Below, piece after piece: positions 9,544-16,589 of a stretch of 64,000 nucleotides of DNA. The DNA lies in assembly GCA_022340285.1 (NCBI GenBank), contig JAJDOG010000097.1:37324-101323 (forward strand), written 5' to 3'. A model generated the notes under the pieces. That model did not search any database and was not told where the DNA came from. It was given only the letters and a program-made list of their open reading frames with translations. Numbering within the stretch: the stretch's first letter is position 1; each line of letters opens with the position of its first letter. Made by a program: the position numbers and the translations under genes. Source of the stretch: Betaproteobacteria bacterium (GTDB lineage Bacteria > Pseudomonadota > Gammaproteobacteria > Burkholderiales > SG8-39).

Positions 9544-9886
9544 GCTGCCGTGGCTCCTTGGCGCACGCTCATCATTGGTGCGGTGAAGCCCGGTGCCGGA
9601 TCGGCAACCGGAGGCGCGATGCGCGAGGGCTCGGGTTCTGCGGGGGCGCTCACTGCTCGCTTGGAGACATGCAACAAGACACGCAACAACATGGGCGAAT
9701 AAGGAAATGTAATTGTATCACTCGCGCCACGAATTGCCGCACTCGATTCAGCACGGTCGTGCCACGCATCACGCAGCCTGTTGAATGACGATTGCGGGAA
9801 CCCCTCAGGCCCGAGAGCCGGTCGACCGGGCTGCCTTCCGGCCGTCCCCGGATGTCCTTGCGTGATCCATGGGCTTTCACCCGCTC
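9544..9886. other. Intergenic region between the kor operon and the amidase gene
   Basis: No credible gene is seen in these 343 bases. The part next to korC carries a candidate minus-strand -10 (TACAAT, at 9717-9712) in a locally AT-rich stretch; no good -35 is evident. Downstream of it, inside the likely leader, lies a tandem 12-bp direct repeat (9666-9689), listed separately. The part nearest the amidase stop codon (about 9780-9886) is GC-rich with no clear terminator. Confidence 0.5.
9666..9689. repeat. Tandem 12-bp direct repeat in the korC upstream region
   Basis: GACATGCAACAA at 9666-9677 is followed at once by GACACGCAACAA at 9678-9689, with one mismatch in 12. It lies about 120 bp upstream of the korC GTG, between the candidate -10 box and the gene. 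Head-to-tail repeats near one helical turn can be binding sites for a regulator, but a chance duplication cannot be excluded. Confidence 0.5.
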
Positions 9887-11299
9887 TCAAGCCATCGGAC
9901 CGGGGCGGCGGCGGGCGAACTCCGTCGCCTGCTCGAAGGCGTTCCCGGCACGCAGCACCAGTTCCTCGCGGTGCATGGGTCCGACGATCTGCAATCCGAC
10001 CGGCAGTCCCTCGCGCGTGAATCCGCAGGGCACCGACATCGCGGGCTGCTGGGTCAGGTTGAAGGGGAAGCTGAACGGCGTCCAGTCTGTCCAGCGCGCC
10101 ACGCTGCCAGGCTGGGCCGGGGCCAGCTGACCGACGTCGAATGCCGGCACCGCGAGAGCGGGCGTGAGCAGCAGGTCGAACCGTTCGTGGAAGAGCCGCA
10201 TGTGGATACCCAGCGCGGCGCGCGCGGCCGCCGCATCCAGATAGCTCGTCAGGAACTCGCGTTCTCCCGTCCTGTAGGTGTCTTGCAGCGCCGGCTCGAG
10301 CATCGCCAGCTTGGCCTGAGGCAGATGGCGCAAGCCGTTGTAGGCGCCGATCGTCCAGTGTCGCCAGAAGAGCTCACCGCAGTCCGCGAACCCCGGATCG
10401 ACCTGCTCGACCTGCGCACCCAGCGCCACGAACGTGCTCACGGCCTCGGCAACGCGCGCCTCGACGTCGGCGTTCACCTGGCGCACATAGCCCAAGCGTG
10501 GGCTATATGCGACGCGCAGTCCGCGCATTTCGCTGGTCAGTCCGGTGGTCCAGTCCGTGCCCGTGTACGGCAGCGCGTACCAGTCCCGCGCATCCGGCCG
10601 TGCCAGGACGTTCAGCATCAGCGCGCAGTCCGCCGTGGACCGCGCCATCGGGCCGACGTGCGCCACCGTTCCGAAAGGACTGAGCGGCCACGCCGGCACG
10701 CGTCCGAAGCTCGGCTTGATGCCCGTCACGCCGGTGAATGCCGACGGGATCCGGATGGATCCGCCACCATCCGTACCGATTGCGAGCGGGCCGAGGCCCG
10801 ACGCGAGCTGCGCGGCGGCTCCCCCGCTGGATCCGCCGGGCGTGCGTGCGAGATTCCAGGGATTGCGTGTGACGCCCGTGAGCGGGCTGTCCGTGACGCC
10901 TTTCCAGCCGTACTCGGGTGTCGTCGTCTTGCCGAGGATGACCGCCCCGCTCTCCCGCAGCCGCGCCACGGCGGGCGCATCGTCGGTCCAGGGTCCCGAC
11001 GGATCGATCGTGCGCGAGCCGCGCAGCGTCGGCCAGCCGCGGGTGAGCAGCAAATCCTTGACCGACACCGGCACGCCGTCGAGCGGACCGAGCGGTTCGC
11101 CGTGGGTCCAGCGCCCCTCCGAGTCGCGCGCGGCAGCCAGGGCACCCTCCGCGTCCACGATGCAGAACGCATTGACGATCGGATTCAATCGGCCAATTCG
11201 CGCCAGCACTGCCTGGGTCACCTCCACCGGAGACAGGTCCTTCGCCCGGTACCGGGCGACCATCTCGGTCGCACTCAGATAGCCCAGTTCCTCATCCAT
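9887..11299 (-). CDS. Amidase (amidase signature family)
   Basis: This enzyme hydrolyses a carboxamide bond; the physiological amide cannot be told from sequence. The 470-residue reading contains the Ser-cisSer-Lys machinery: Lys at about 81 in VSVKDLL, the Gly/Ser loop GGSSGG at about 155-160 (cis-Ser), and the nucleophile Ser at about 181 in TDGGGSIR. I chose the ATG at 11299 because GGGGAGGG lies just upstream and the family's N-terminal ELGYLSATEMVARYRAKDLSPVEV follows. Reading further upstream gives a non-homologous extension. It has no signal peptide, so it is cytoplasmic. It is divergent from trxA and separated from the kor operon by 343 bp, so it probably forms its own unit. GatA is unlikely, as gatB and gatC are absent. 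Confidence 0.9.
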   Translation of the reverse strand: MDEELGYLSATEMVARYRAKDLSPVEVTQAVLARIGRLNPIVNAFCIVDAEGALAAARDSEGRWTHGEPLGPLDGVPVSVKDLLLTRGWPTLRGSRTIDPSGPWTDDAPAVARLRESGAVILGKTTTPEYGWKGVTDSPLTGVTRNPWNLARTPGGSSGGAAAQLASGLGPLAIGTDGGGSIRIPSAFTGVTGIKPSFGRVPAWPLSPFGTVAHVGPMARSTADCALMLNVLARPDARDWYALPYTGTDWTTGLTSEMRGLRVAYSPRLGYVRQVNADVEARVAEAVSTFVALGAQVEQVDPGFADCGELFWRHWTIGAYNGLRHLPQAKLAMLEPALQDTYRTGEREFLTSYLDAAAARAALGIHMRLFHERFDLLLTPALAVPAFDVGQLAPAQPGSVARWTDWTPFSFPFNLTQQPAMSVPCGFTREGLPVGLQIVGPMHREELVLRAGNAFEQATEFARRRPGPMA

Positions 11300-11400
11300 G
11301 CAGCCCTCCCCGATCGGAAGATCACCACATTCGAACGACCGCGGGATACAGCTCGCCCGCGCCCCGTCGTCGCAGTTGTGTGACCCAGGTTCCAGAGGAA

Positions 11401-11436
11401 TTGAAGACGGCGCGCTTAATCTCCATATCATTGATA
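11401..11436 (+). promoter_or_regulatory. Candidate trxA promoter with a small palindrome at the -10
   Basis: TATCAT at 11426-11431 matches the -10 consensus at 5 of 6 positions. TTGAAG at 11401-11406 is a possible -35, with a long spacer of 19. The -10 sits in an 11-bp palindrome, TATCA-T-TGATA (11426-11436). Transcription from here would leave a leader of about 20 nt carrying the trxA ribosome site. By-eye call. Confidence 0.35.
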
Positions 11437-11457
11437 GCGCAATCTCTGGAGCAAACG

Positions 11458-11781
11458 ATGAAAGTCGAACACGCAACCCAAGCCGATTTCGGCACAAAAG
11501 TCCTGCAGTCCGAGACCCCGGTCCTCGTGGATTTCTGGGCCGAGTGGTGCGGACCCTGCCGCGCCGTGGCGCCCACACTCGATGCACTCGCGGAAGAGCG
11601 GGTCGGAGAGCTCAAGATCGTGAAGGTCAACGTGGACGAGGAGCGATCGCTCGCCAGCGCGTTCCAGATCCGCTCGATTCCGACCATGATCCTGTTCAAG
11701 GACGGCAAGCCGATCGACGCGGCCATGGGCGCCATGCCCAAGCCGATGCTCGAGAAATTCGTCGGCCGGCACCTGCAATGA
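11458..11781 (+). CDS. trxA: Thioredoxin
   Basis: This is a small cytoplasmic dithiol reductant with the canonical WCGPC active site (Cys at about 31 and 34 in FWAEWCGPCRAV) and the cis-proline loop RSIPTMILFKDG. At 107 residues it matches TrxA. The ATG at 11458 follows CTGGAG with suitable spacing; a longer in-frame reading from 11380 adds residues outside the fold. Its stop codon overlaps an ATG, and a small membrane protein gene starts 26 bp later, so the two are probably cotranscribed. It may be a secondary thioredoxin rather than the housekeeping copy, which cannot be judged here. Confidence 0.95.
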   Translation: MKVEHATQADFGTKVLQSETPVLVDFWAEWCGPCRAVAPTLDALAEERVGELKIVKVNVDEERSLASAFQIRSIPTMILFKDGKPIDAAMGAMPKPMLEKFVGRHLQ

Positions 11782-11807
11782 ATTCTTCCAAGACACGGAG
11801 CCTACCG

Positions 11808-12032
11808 ATGAACCTGAGCACGGAACGCATCATTCGCATCTTCGCGGGTACGGTCATCATGATCTCGCTCGCGCTCGGCTATCTCTATAGCCCGTACTGG
11901 TACTTGCTGACGGCCTTCGCCGGATTCAACCTGTTCCAGAGCGGATTTACCGGCTTCTGCCCGCCGGAATTGGTGTTGCGCAAGTGCGGCGTGAAGCGCG
12001 CCGGGACCGAGGGCGATCAGTCGAGCACATAA
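11808..12032 (+). CDS. Small DUF2892-type (YgaP-like) inner-membrane protein
   Basis: This is a 74-residue protein of two predicted membrane helices (about residues 8-28 and 31-50) around an ISLALGYLYSPYWYLLTAF core. It ends with the DUF2892 hallmark FTGFCPPELVLRKCG. Family members often sit beside rhodanese, thioredoxin or sulfur-handling proteins; their molecular role is unknown. Here it follows trxA closely. I chose the ATG at 11808 because GGAG lies 7 bases upstream; an alternative ATG at 11778 overlaps the trxA stop and adds ten residues. The two cysteines of the FCP...KCG segment are the only ones and might be redox partners of the thioredoxin (speculative). Confidence 0.8.
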   Translation: MNLSTERIIRIFAGTVIMISLALGYLYSPYWYLLTAFAGFNLFQSGFTGFCPPELVLRKCGVKRAGTEGDQSST

Positions 12033-12071
12033 CGCCGACTTCGGAGGGGCGCGCACCCCCTCGGTATCAAA

Positions 12072-12143
12072 GGGGATAAACAAGGGGGCTTGCCCCCTTG
12101 TTCGTTTCGGGGGATATACAAGGGGGCTTACCCCCTTGTTCGT
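12072..12143. repeat. Two tandem copies of a 34-bp hairpin unit (terminator-like)
   Basis: Two copies of one unit lie 38 bp apart at 12072-12105 and 12110-12143, 32 of 34 positions identical. Each contains an inverted repeat, CAAGGGGG then CCCCCTTG with a 4-base loop (12081-12100 and 12119-12138), followed by TTGTTCGT. They lie between the convergent trxA/DUF2892 pair and the next minus-strand gene. They probably act as a bidirectional terminator, doubled by local duplication, although the T tract is weak. Confidence 0.75.
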
Positions 12144-12213
12144 GCGAAAAGGGGTAGGCCCGCGGACTCGAGGTGTAGATCGAAGTCACCCGTTCCTGCA
12201 TTCTGCCCACCTC

Positions 12214-12516
12214 TTATAGCCCGAGCATCCGGCCGATCCAGGTGACGTACTCGCCGACTTTCACGGCGTCATCGAGGAGCTCGTCGCCTGCGCGGTGAAG
12301 CACGTTTCGGACATTTTCCAGGCCGGAGTGCACCTCGCGGTGCGCCGGCGTGGCGGAGCGCAGCGCAGCGCGCAGCTGGTCGACCTCGCTGCGGAGGGTC
12401 TCGACGCCGCTAGAGCCCTCCCCGACCTTGTCGAGGTCCCGCTCCAGTGCTTCGATGAGGCGCTTCACCTCGTCGATATCGATCCCTGCCCGTCCCTTGT
12501 CCTGCTCCGTGCTCAT
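12214..12516 (-). CDS. Hypothetical small helical protein
   Basis: I do not recognise this family. The 100-residue product is strongly acidic and helical, with heptad-like spacing in IDEVKRLIEALERDLDKVGEG and VETLRSEVDQLRAALRSA (about residues 12-55). That suggests a coiled coil. It ends in an amphipathic helix, VGEYVTWIGRMLGL. There is no signal peptide, membrane segment or cysteine. The ATG at 12516 follows GAGAGGCGAG; a longer start at 12567 adds a low-complexity stretch. It is monocistronic, convergent with trxA/DUF2892 across the twin hairpins and divergent from the SnoaL-like gene. Confidence 0.65.
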   Translation of the reverse strand: MSTEQDKGRAGIDIDEVKRLIEALERDLDKVGEGSSGVETLRSEVDQLRAALRSATPAHREVHSGLENVRNVLHRAGDELLDDAVKVGEYVTWIGRMLGL

Positions 12517-12691
12517 TTGCTCGCCTCTCGGATCAGCGCCTGCGACACGCTTCGCTGACGACCCCATTCTAGCGCCGCGATCTGCCGCGCGCGACGGGCT
12601 GGCTTAGAATCCAGTGCGGAAGCGGCATCTTGCGCCTGACGCGCCACGCGACAGTCGCACCGACGACGAACGAAATGGAGAAGACGGCGCC

Positions 12692-13309
12692 ATGGCAGAT
12701 GATCTGACGGCCGACCGGCTCGCGATCCGCGAGACGGTGGAGAACTGGGCACTCTTTCGCGATGCCGGCGACTGGGAGCGCTTTCGAACCGTCTGGGATA
12801 AGGACGGCTGGATGACGGCGACCTGGTTCCAGGGCCCCGCCGAGGCATTCATCGCGATGAGCCGGGAGGGCTTCGAGAAGGGCATCGTCTTTCTGCACTT
12901 CCTGGGCGGATGGACGTGCGACGTCGCCGGCGATCGCGCGATCTCGCAGACCAAGATGACGATCAGTCAGCGCGGGCTCGTGGAAGGGGTGATGGTGGAT
13001 GTCGTCTGCACGGGGCGCTTCTACGACTTCTTCCGGAAATGCGATGGCCGCTGGGGCATCGTGCGCCGCCAACCCATCTACGAGAAGGACCGCCTCGATC
13101 CGGTCGATCCGGCGGCAACACTCAAGCTGGACCCTGCACGTCTGGCGAAGTACCCCGAGGGATATCGGCATCTCGGCTACCTCCAGTCGGCGGTCGGGTT
13201 GAACGTCAAGGACAACCTGCCGGGACTTCGTGGCGCCGCGGTGGCCAAGCTCTACGCGGAGGGCAAAGCGTGGCTCGAAGGCTCGGCGCGCCCGGGCGAG
13301 CCGCTCTAG
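12692..13309 (+). CDS. SnoaL/NTF2-like fold protein
   Basis: This 205-residue protein has an N-terminal NTF2-like cone fold recognisable from LAIRETVENWALFRDAGDWERFRTVW, the opening common to SnoaL-type polyketide cyclase-like and ring-hydroxylase small-subunit-like proteins. A longer C-terminal tail contains YPEGYRHLGYLQS. Family members bind small hydrophobic ligands; no reaction can be assigned. The ATG at 12692 is preceded by GGAGAAGAC and begins where homology begins; an upstream in-frame start adds 26 basic residues. It is 12 bp upstream of a lipoprotein gene, so cotranscription is likely, but the functional link is unclear. Confidence 0.75.
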   Translation: MADDLTADRLAIRETVENWALFRDAGDWERFRTVWDKDGWMTATWFQGPAEAFIAMSREGFEKGIVFLHFLGGWTCDVAGDRAISQTKMTISQRGLVEGVMVDVVCTGRFYDFFRKCDGRWGIVRRQPIYEKDRLDPVDPAATLKLDPARLAKYPEGYRHLGYLQSAVGLNVKDNLPGLRGAAVAKLYAEGKAWLEGSARPGEPL

Positions 13310-13321
13310 GGAGTCATGCGA

Positions 13322-13744
13322 ATGAACATCGAAGTGCAAAGCCCGATTCGCCGCATGCTCCGCATAGCGCTCGCCGCCACGCTGGTGTGGGGCCTCGCTG
13401 CGTGCGGCAAGGAGGAGGCTCCCAAGGTGGAGCAGCCTGCGGTCGTGCAGCCTGCGACCGCGCCCGAGGCGAAAGCCGGCGAGATCCGGACCGAGACGAG
13501 CGAGCCGGCCCCGATGCCCAATCCCGATCCGAACGCGGAGCTGGCCGGCAAGGTGAAGTCGGCGCTCCATTCGACGCCGGGACTCGAGGCGCTGGCGGTC
13601 GACATCGTTGCGGCGGAAGGCGTCGTGACGCTGTTTGGCACCGCCGATACTCGCGGCAGTCTCGAGAAGGCCGGGAAGATCGCCTCCGATGTGCCCGGCG
13701 TAAAGTCCGTTCAGAACAAGATCGTCGTCGTACAGGGATCCTGA
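13322..13744 (+). CDS. BON-domain lipoprotein
   Basis: This is a 140-residue secreted lipoprotein. A basic N-terminus and hydrophobic stretch (RMLRIALAATLVWGLAAC) end in a lipobox, LAAC, with Cys at about 28. A Pro/Ala/Glu-rich linker (about 30-75) follows, then one BON domain (about 80-140: ELAGKVKSALHSTPGLEALAVDI, VVTLFGTADT, VPGVKSVQNKIVV). BON domains bind phospholipid or attach proteins to the outer membrane; OsmY and DolP are relatives. Its place is the periplasmic side of an envelope membrane. I prefer the ATG at 13322 because AGGGAG is 8 bases upstream, against only 2 from the ATG at 13316. Confidence 0.85.
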   Translation: MNIEVQSPIRRMLRIALAATLVWGLAACGKEEAPKVEQPAVVQPATAPEAKAGEIRTETSEPAPMPNPDPNAELAGKVKSALHSTPGLEALAVDIVAAEGVVTLFGTADTRGSLEKAGKIASDVPGVKSVQNKIVVVQGS

Positions 13745-13757
13745 CGATGGCCTATAG

Positions 13758-14759
13758 CTAGCGGGCCGCCGGCTTGGCCGGCTCGAGCACCGGGCCGAGC
13801 AGAATCTCGATCCTACGGTTCTTGCGTCGCCCCTCGGCGGTGGTGTTCGGTGCGCGAGGGCGATACTCCGAATGGCCCGTTGCGGAGAGCAGCTCGGGGT
13901 CGATCTTCACGGTGTCCTGAAGAAAGCGCGCGACGTTCGTCGCGCGGGCGGTCGAGAGCTCCCAGTTGGTCGGAAACCGCTTCGCCAGCTCCACACCGAT
14001 AGGAACATTGTCGGTGTGTCCCTCGACGTCGATGTTTCGATTCTCCGCCTTCTTCAAGATCAGGCCGACGCGCTTGAGCACGTCGAACCCGGCGGGCTTG
14101 ATTTCCGCCTGCCCCGAGTCGAACAGCACCTCCTCGACGAGCTCGACACGCAGCCGATCCCGGACCCGTTCGACCTGGATCTGCCGCGCGGCGATTTCCT
14201 TCTTCAGCCCGTCGACGAGCTCCTGCTGCATCGAGCGCAGGTCGGCGAGCTCCTTCTCCTTGGCGGCGACCTCCCGCTTCAGGGCGCTGCTGGCACGCTC
14301 CAGCTCGTCGCGCATCGCTTCGAGATCACTCGTGCGGGCCTGCAATGCCGAAAACTGGCGATCTTTTTCGGCAAGCTGTCGTCTGAGCTCATCGGCTGAG
14401 CGCTCGAGCGCCGCGATCTGGCGCTCCTTGTCCGCGAGCCGCTCTTCGAGCTCGCTCGCGGAACGCCGCACCGCGTCGCGCGCGGACTCCAGTTCGCGCA
14501 TCTGAGCCTGAAGCGCCGCGGCCGGTCCTTGCATCGCCGCGAGGCGAGCCGTCAAGCTGGCGTTCTTCTGCTCGAGCTCCAAGCGGAGCGCGTCGAGTGC
14601 CTGGACCCGCGGCCGCAGCAGGGCTACTTCGAGATCCAGGTGGGCCGCCTTCTCCTGCAGGGCGTCCATTGCTTCCTGCTGGGGACGAACGTGCAAAAAG
14701 TAATAGGCGCCCCCCGCGACGACGACCAGAGCCAAGAGCGCCGCAACCCATCTCGCCAT
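13758..14759 (-). CDS. OmpA/MotB-like peptidoglycan-binding protein with long coiled coil
   Basis: This 333-residue protein has one N-terminal membrane helix (about 5-22, WVAALLALVVVAGGAYYFL). An uninterrupted coiled coil (about 27-200) with repeated ELEERLADKERQIAALE-type heptads follows. An OmpA C-terminal domain (about 205-325) carries VLFDSGQAEIKPAGFDVLKRVG, EGHTDNVPIG and LSTARATNVARFL, the residues that hold diaminopimelate. It is probably anchored in the inner membrane and reaches across the periplasm to peptidoglycan. It resembles MotB-like or YiaD-like proteins without a motor partner nearby. A GGGGAG ribosome site supports the ATG at 14759. It is convergent with the BON lipoprotein and 30 bp after the monooxygenase operon. 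Confidence 0.85.
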   Translation of the reverse strand: MARWVAALLALVVVAGGAYYFLHVRPQQEAMDALQEKAAHLDLEVALLRPRVQALDALRLELEQKNASLTARLAAMQGPAAALQAQMRELESARDAVRRSASELEERLADKERQIAALERSADELRRQLAEKDRQFSALQARTSDLEAMRDELERASSALKREVAAKEKELADLRSMQQELVDGLKKEIAARQIQVERVRDRLRVELVEEVLFDSGQAEIKPAGFDVLKRVGLILKKAENRNIDVEGHTDNVPIGVELAKRFPTNWELSTARATNVARFLQDTVKIDPELLSATGHSEYRPRAPNTTAEGRRKNRRIEILLGPVLEPAKPAAR

Positions 14760-14789
14760 GGCGAACTCCCCTGATTTCCGGGCGGACCG

Positions 14790-15998
14790 TCAGAGCGTCG
14801 GGCTAGAAAACTCCCCGCCCATCGCGACCAGTCCCCAGGCCGACCCGTGCGCATCGAACGCGAAGCCGATGTGCGCTCCGAGCGAGTGCGCGTCCCGGAA
14901 CATTCGCTGGATCGGGTAGCTGTCGTAGATGCCGTTGGCTCCCGCCATCGCGTGCAGCAGGTCGACGGCCTCCGTGCAGAGTTGCACGGCGTAGGCCACG
15001 TTGCGCTTGATGCGCAGCTTCTCCTCGACGGTGCCGATGTGATCCGCCTCCGCCATGCGCTGCGCCTCGATGCAGTCCTGACGGAGAACGAGTCGCGCCG
15101 CGTCGATACGCGCCCCAGCGGCACCGACCCGTAACTGCACGGTCTGGAAATCGCGCATCCGCATTCCCGTGTAGTTCGTGCTGCGTGCCTTGATCGCCTC
15201 GCACGTGAGCTCGAGCGCGGCCTGAGCGTTGCCGAGCGCCGCGGGGGCGAGGCAGTGCGAGCCCAGCGTGGAGATGGGCACGCGAAACATGGGGTTCGGG
15301 TTCACCTTCGCGCCGGGGAAATCCGCGCCGCCCCGGCAGGTATACATGGAGAGCGCCCGGTGCTCGGGAACAAACAGGTCCTTGGTGCGCACCGAGCGCG
15401 ACCCGGTTCCGCGCATCCCCAGCACATGCCAGTCGTCGATGATCTCGTAATCCGAGCGCGGCACGAGACACATCCGGTGGTCCACGACGCGATCGCCGTC
15501 GCGCACCATGACCGCGAGCATGTTCCAGTCGGCCCCGACCACGCCGCTGGAGAAGTTCCAGTGCCCGCTGATCTCGTAGCCCCCGTCGACCTTGCGCGCG
15601 CGGCCCTGCGGGTAGGCGATGCCGGATGCGATACCCGCATCGGGATTCTCGCCCCACACCTCCTCCTGCGCGCGCTCGTCGTAAAGCGCGAGCATGTGGT
15701 GATGTATGGCGTAGTTGCCGACGTTCCAGGCCGTCGAAGCGCACCCGCGCCCGATCTCCGCGGGAATGTCGAACAGCGCGACATAGTCGAGCTCCATCCC
15801 CCCATAGCGCTTCGGCTGGAGGATCCGGAAGAGCCCGGCCCGGTGAATGTCGGTCTCCGTCTCGGGCAGCATGGTGCGCGCTTCCTCGGCCTTCCGGGCC
15901 CGCTCGCGCAGCACCGGTACGAGCTCGCTGGCGCGACGCAGCGCCTCCTCGTACCCGACGTCCGCGAAGCTCGCGCGACGTTTATCCGGCGCGTTCAT
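14790..15998 (-). CDS. Acyl-CoA dehydrogenase-fold flavin-dependent monooxygenase (HsaA/HpaH-like, group D)
   Basis: This 402-residue enzyme has the acyl-CoA dehydrogenase fold. Its landmarks (LPETETDIHRAGLFRILQPK, GCASTAWNVGNYAIHHHML, SGHWNFSSGVVGADWNML, MRGTGSRSVRTKDLFVPEHR) match two-component oxygenases such as HsaA and p-hydroxyphenylacetate hydroxylase C2. It lacks the catalytic Glu context of true acyl-CoA dehydrogenases. Such enzymes use reduced flavin from a separate reductase to hydroxylate an aromatic ring; no reductase is encoded nearby. It starts at the base after the VOC gene's stop codon, so the two are surely cotranscribed. The substrate is unknown; a phenol or a CoA/steroid-derived ring is plausible. 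A conventional acyl-CoA dehydrogenase is the alternative. Confidence 0.8.
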   Translation of the reverse strand: MNAPDKRRASFADVGYEEALRRASELVPVLRERARKAEEARTMLPETETDIHRAGLFRILQPKRYGGMELDYVALFDIPAEIGRGCASTAWNVGNYAIHHHMLALYDERAQEEVWGENPDAGIASGIAYPQGRARKVDGGYEISGHWNFSSGVVGADWNMLAVMVRDGDRVVDHRMCLVPRSDYEIIDDWHVLGMRGTGSRSVRTKDLFVPEHRALSMYTCRGGADFPGAKVNPNPMFRVPISTLGSHCLAPAALGNAQAALELTCEAIKARSTNYTGMRMRDFQTVQLRVGAAGARIDAARLVLRQDCIEAQRMAEADHIGTVEEKLRIKRNVAYAVQLCTEAVDLLHAMAGANGIYDSYPIQRMFRDAHSLGAHIGFAFDAHGSAWGLVAMGGEFSSPTL

Positions 15999-16481
15999 TC
16001 AGGCGCGTTCGCCCGCGGTCTCGGGCACGCGCGGCATCTCGCCGTAATTCTCGCCGCCCCAGTCCGGCGCTTCCTCCACACCGTAGAAGTTCAACTCGAT
16101 CATGAGCCCATCGGGGTCCTTGATGAACGTCTGAAACAGCTTGAACTCGGGGAAGTAGCGGTTGCGCCGGGCAATGCCCTTGGCTTCGAGATGCTTCTGG
16201 ACCTTCTCGTGATCGGTCGCGAGGAACGCGATGTGGTCGACCACGCCGGAATTGTCGCTGGCCGACTTGGGTGTGGTGCCCAGGTAGTACAGCTCCTGGT
16301 TGGGTACCCCGGCCGGGCCCATGTGGACCTGGATCTTGCCGTTGACACCGAGCCAGTAACCCGGGAACGGGAAATCGGGCCGCGGCATCACCTCGAATCC
16401 CAGCACGTCGCAGTAGAAATTCTTGGTGCGCTCCAGATCGTTCGCGCGCACGAAATAGTGGTTCAGTTCGGTCACCGGCAT
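15999..16481 (-). CDS. Single-domain VOC metalloenzyme (glyoxalase / ring-cleavage dioxygenase superfamily)
   Basis: This 160-residue protein has two beta-alpha-beta3 modules of the vicinal oxygen chelate fold. The metal-ligand positions are kept: His at about 8 (ELNHYFV), His at about 83 (VVDHIAFL) and Glu at about 129 (DGLMIELNFYG). It is half the length of classical two-domain extradiol dioxygenases, so it could be a small-type dioxygenase, an isomerase or an epimerase-like lyase. The ATG at 16481 has an excellent AAGGAG site; an upstream extension to 16574 lacks one. It lies between a haloalkane dehalogenase-like gene and a flavin monooxygenase, which suggests a role in handling a hydroxylated product (inference). 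Confidence 0.82.
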   Translation of the reverse strand: MPVTELNHYFVRANDLERTKNFYCDVLGFEVMPRPDFPFPGYWLGVNGKIQVHMGPAGVPNQELYYLGTTPKSASDNSGVVDHIAFLATDHEKVQKHLEAKGIARRNRYFPEFKLFQTFIKDPDGLMIELNFYGVEEAPDWGGENYGEMPRVPETAGERA

Positions 16482-16589
16482 CTCGATATCTCCTTGCTGT
16501 ATCCCTGCAGGATCGTAGGCGTGATGGTAAGCCCCCGCGCCGCCTGCGCCAAGCCGCACGGCGCCATCCGCCACCCCACCAATGCGCCG

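Noticed and set aside
9887..11299. GatA subunit of the tRNA amidotransferase
   Set aside because: No gatB or gatC is adjacent, and the protein matches stand-alone amidases.
12072..12143. CRISPR-like repeat
   Set aside because: Only two units, with a 4-bp gap and no spacers; each unit is a self-contained hairpin. A duplicated terminator explains it.
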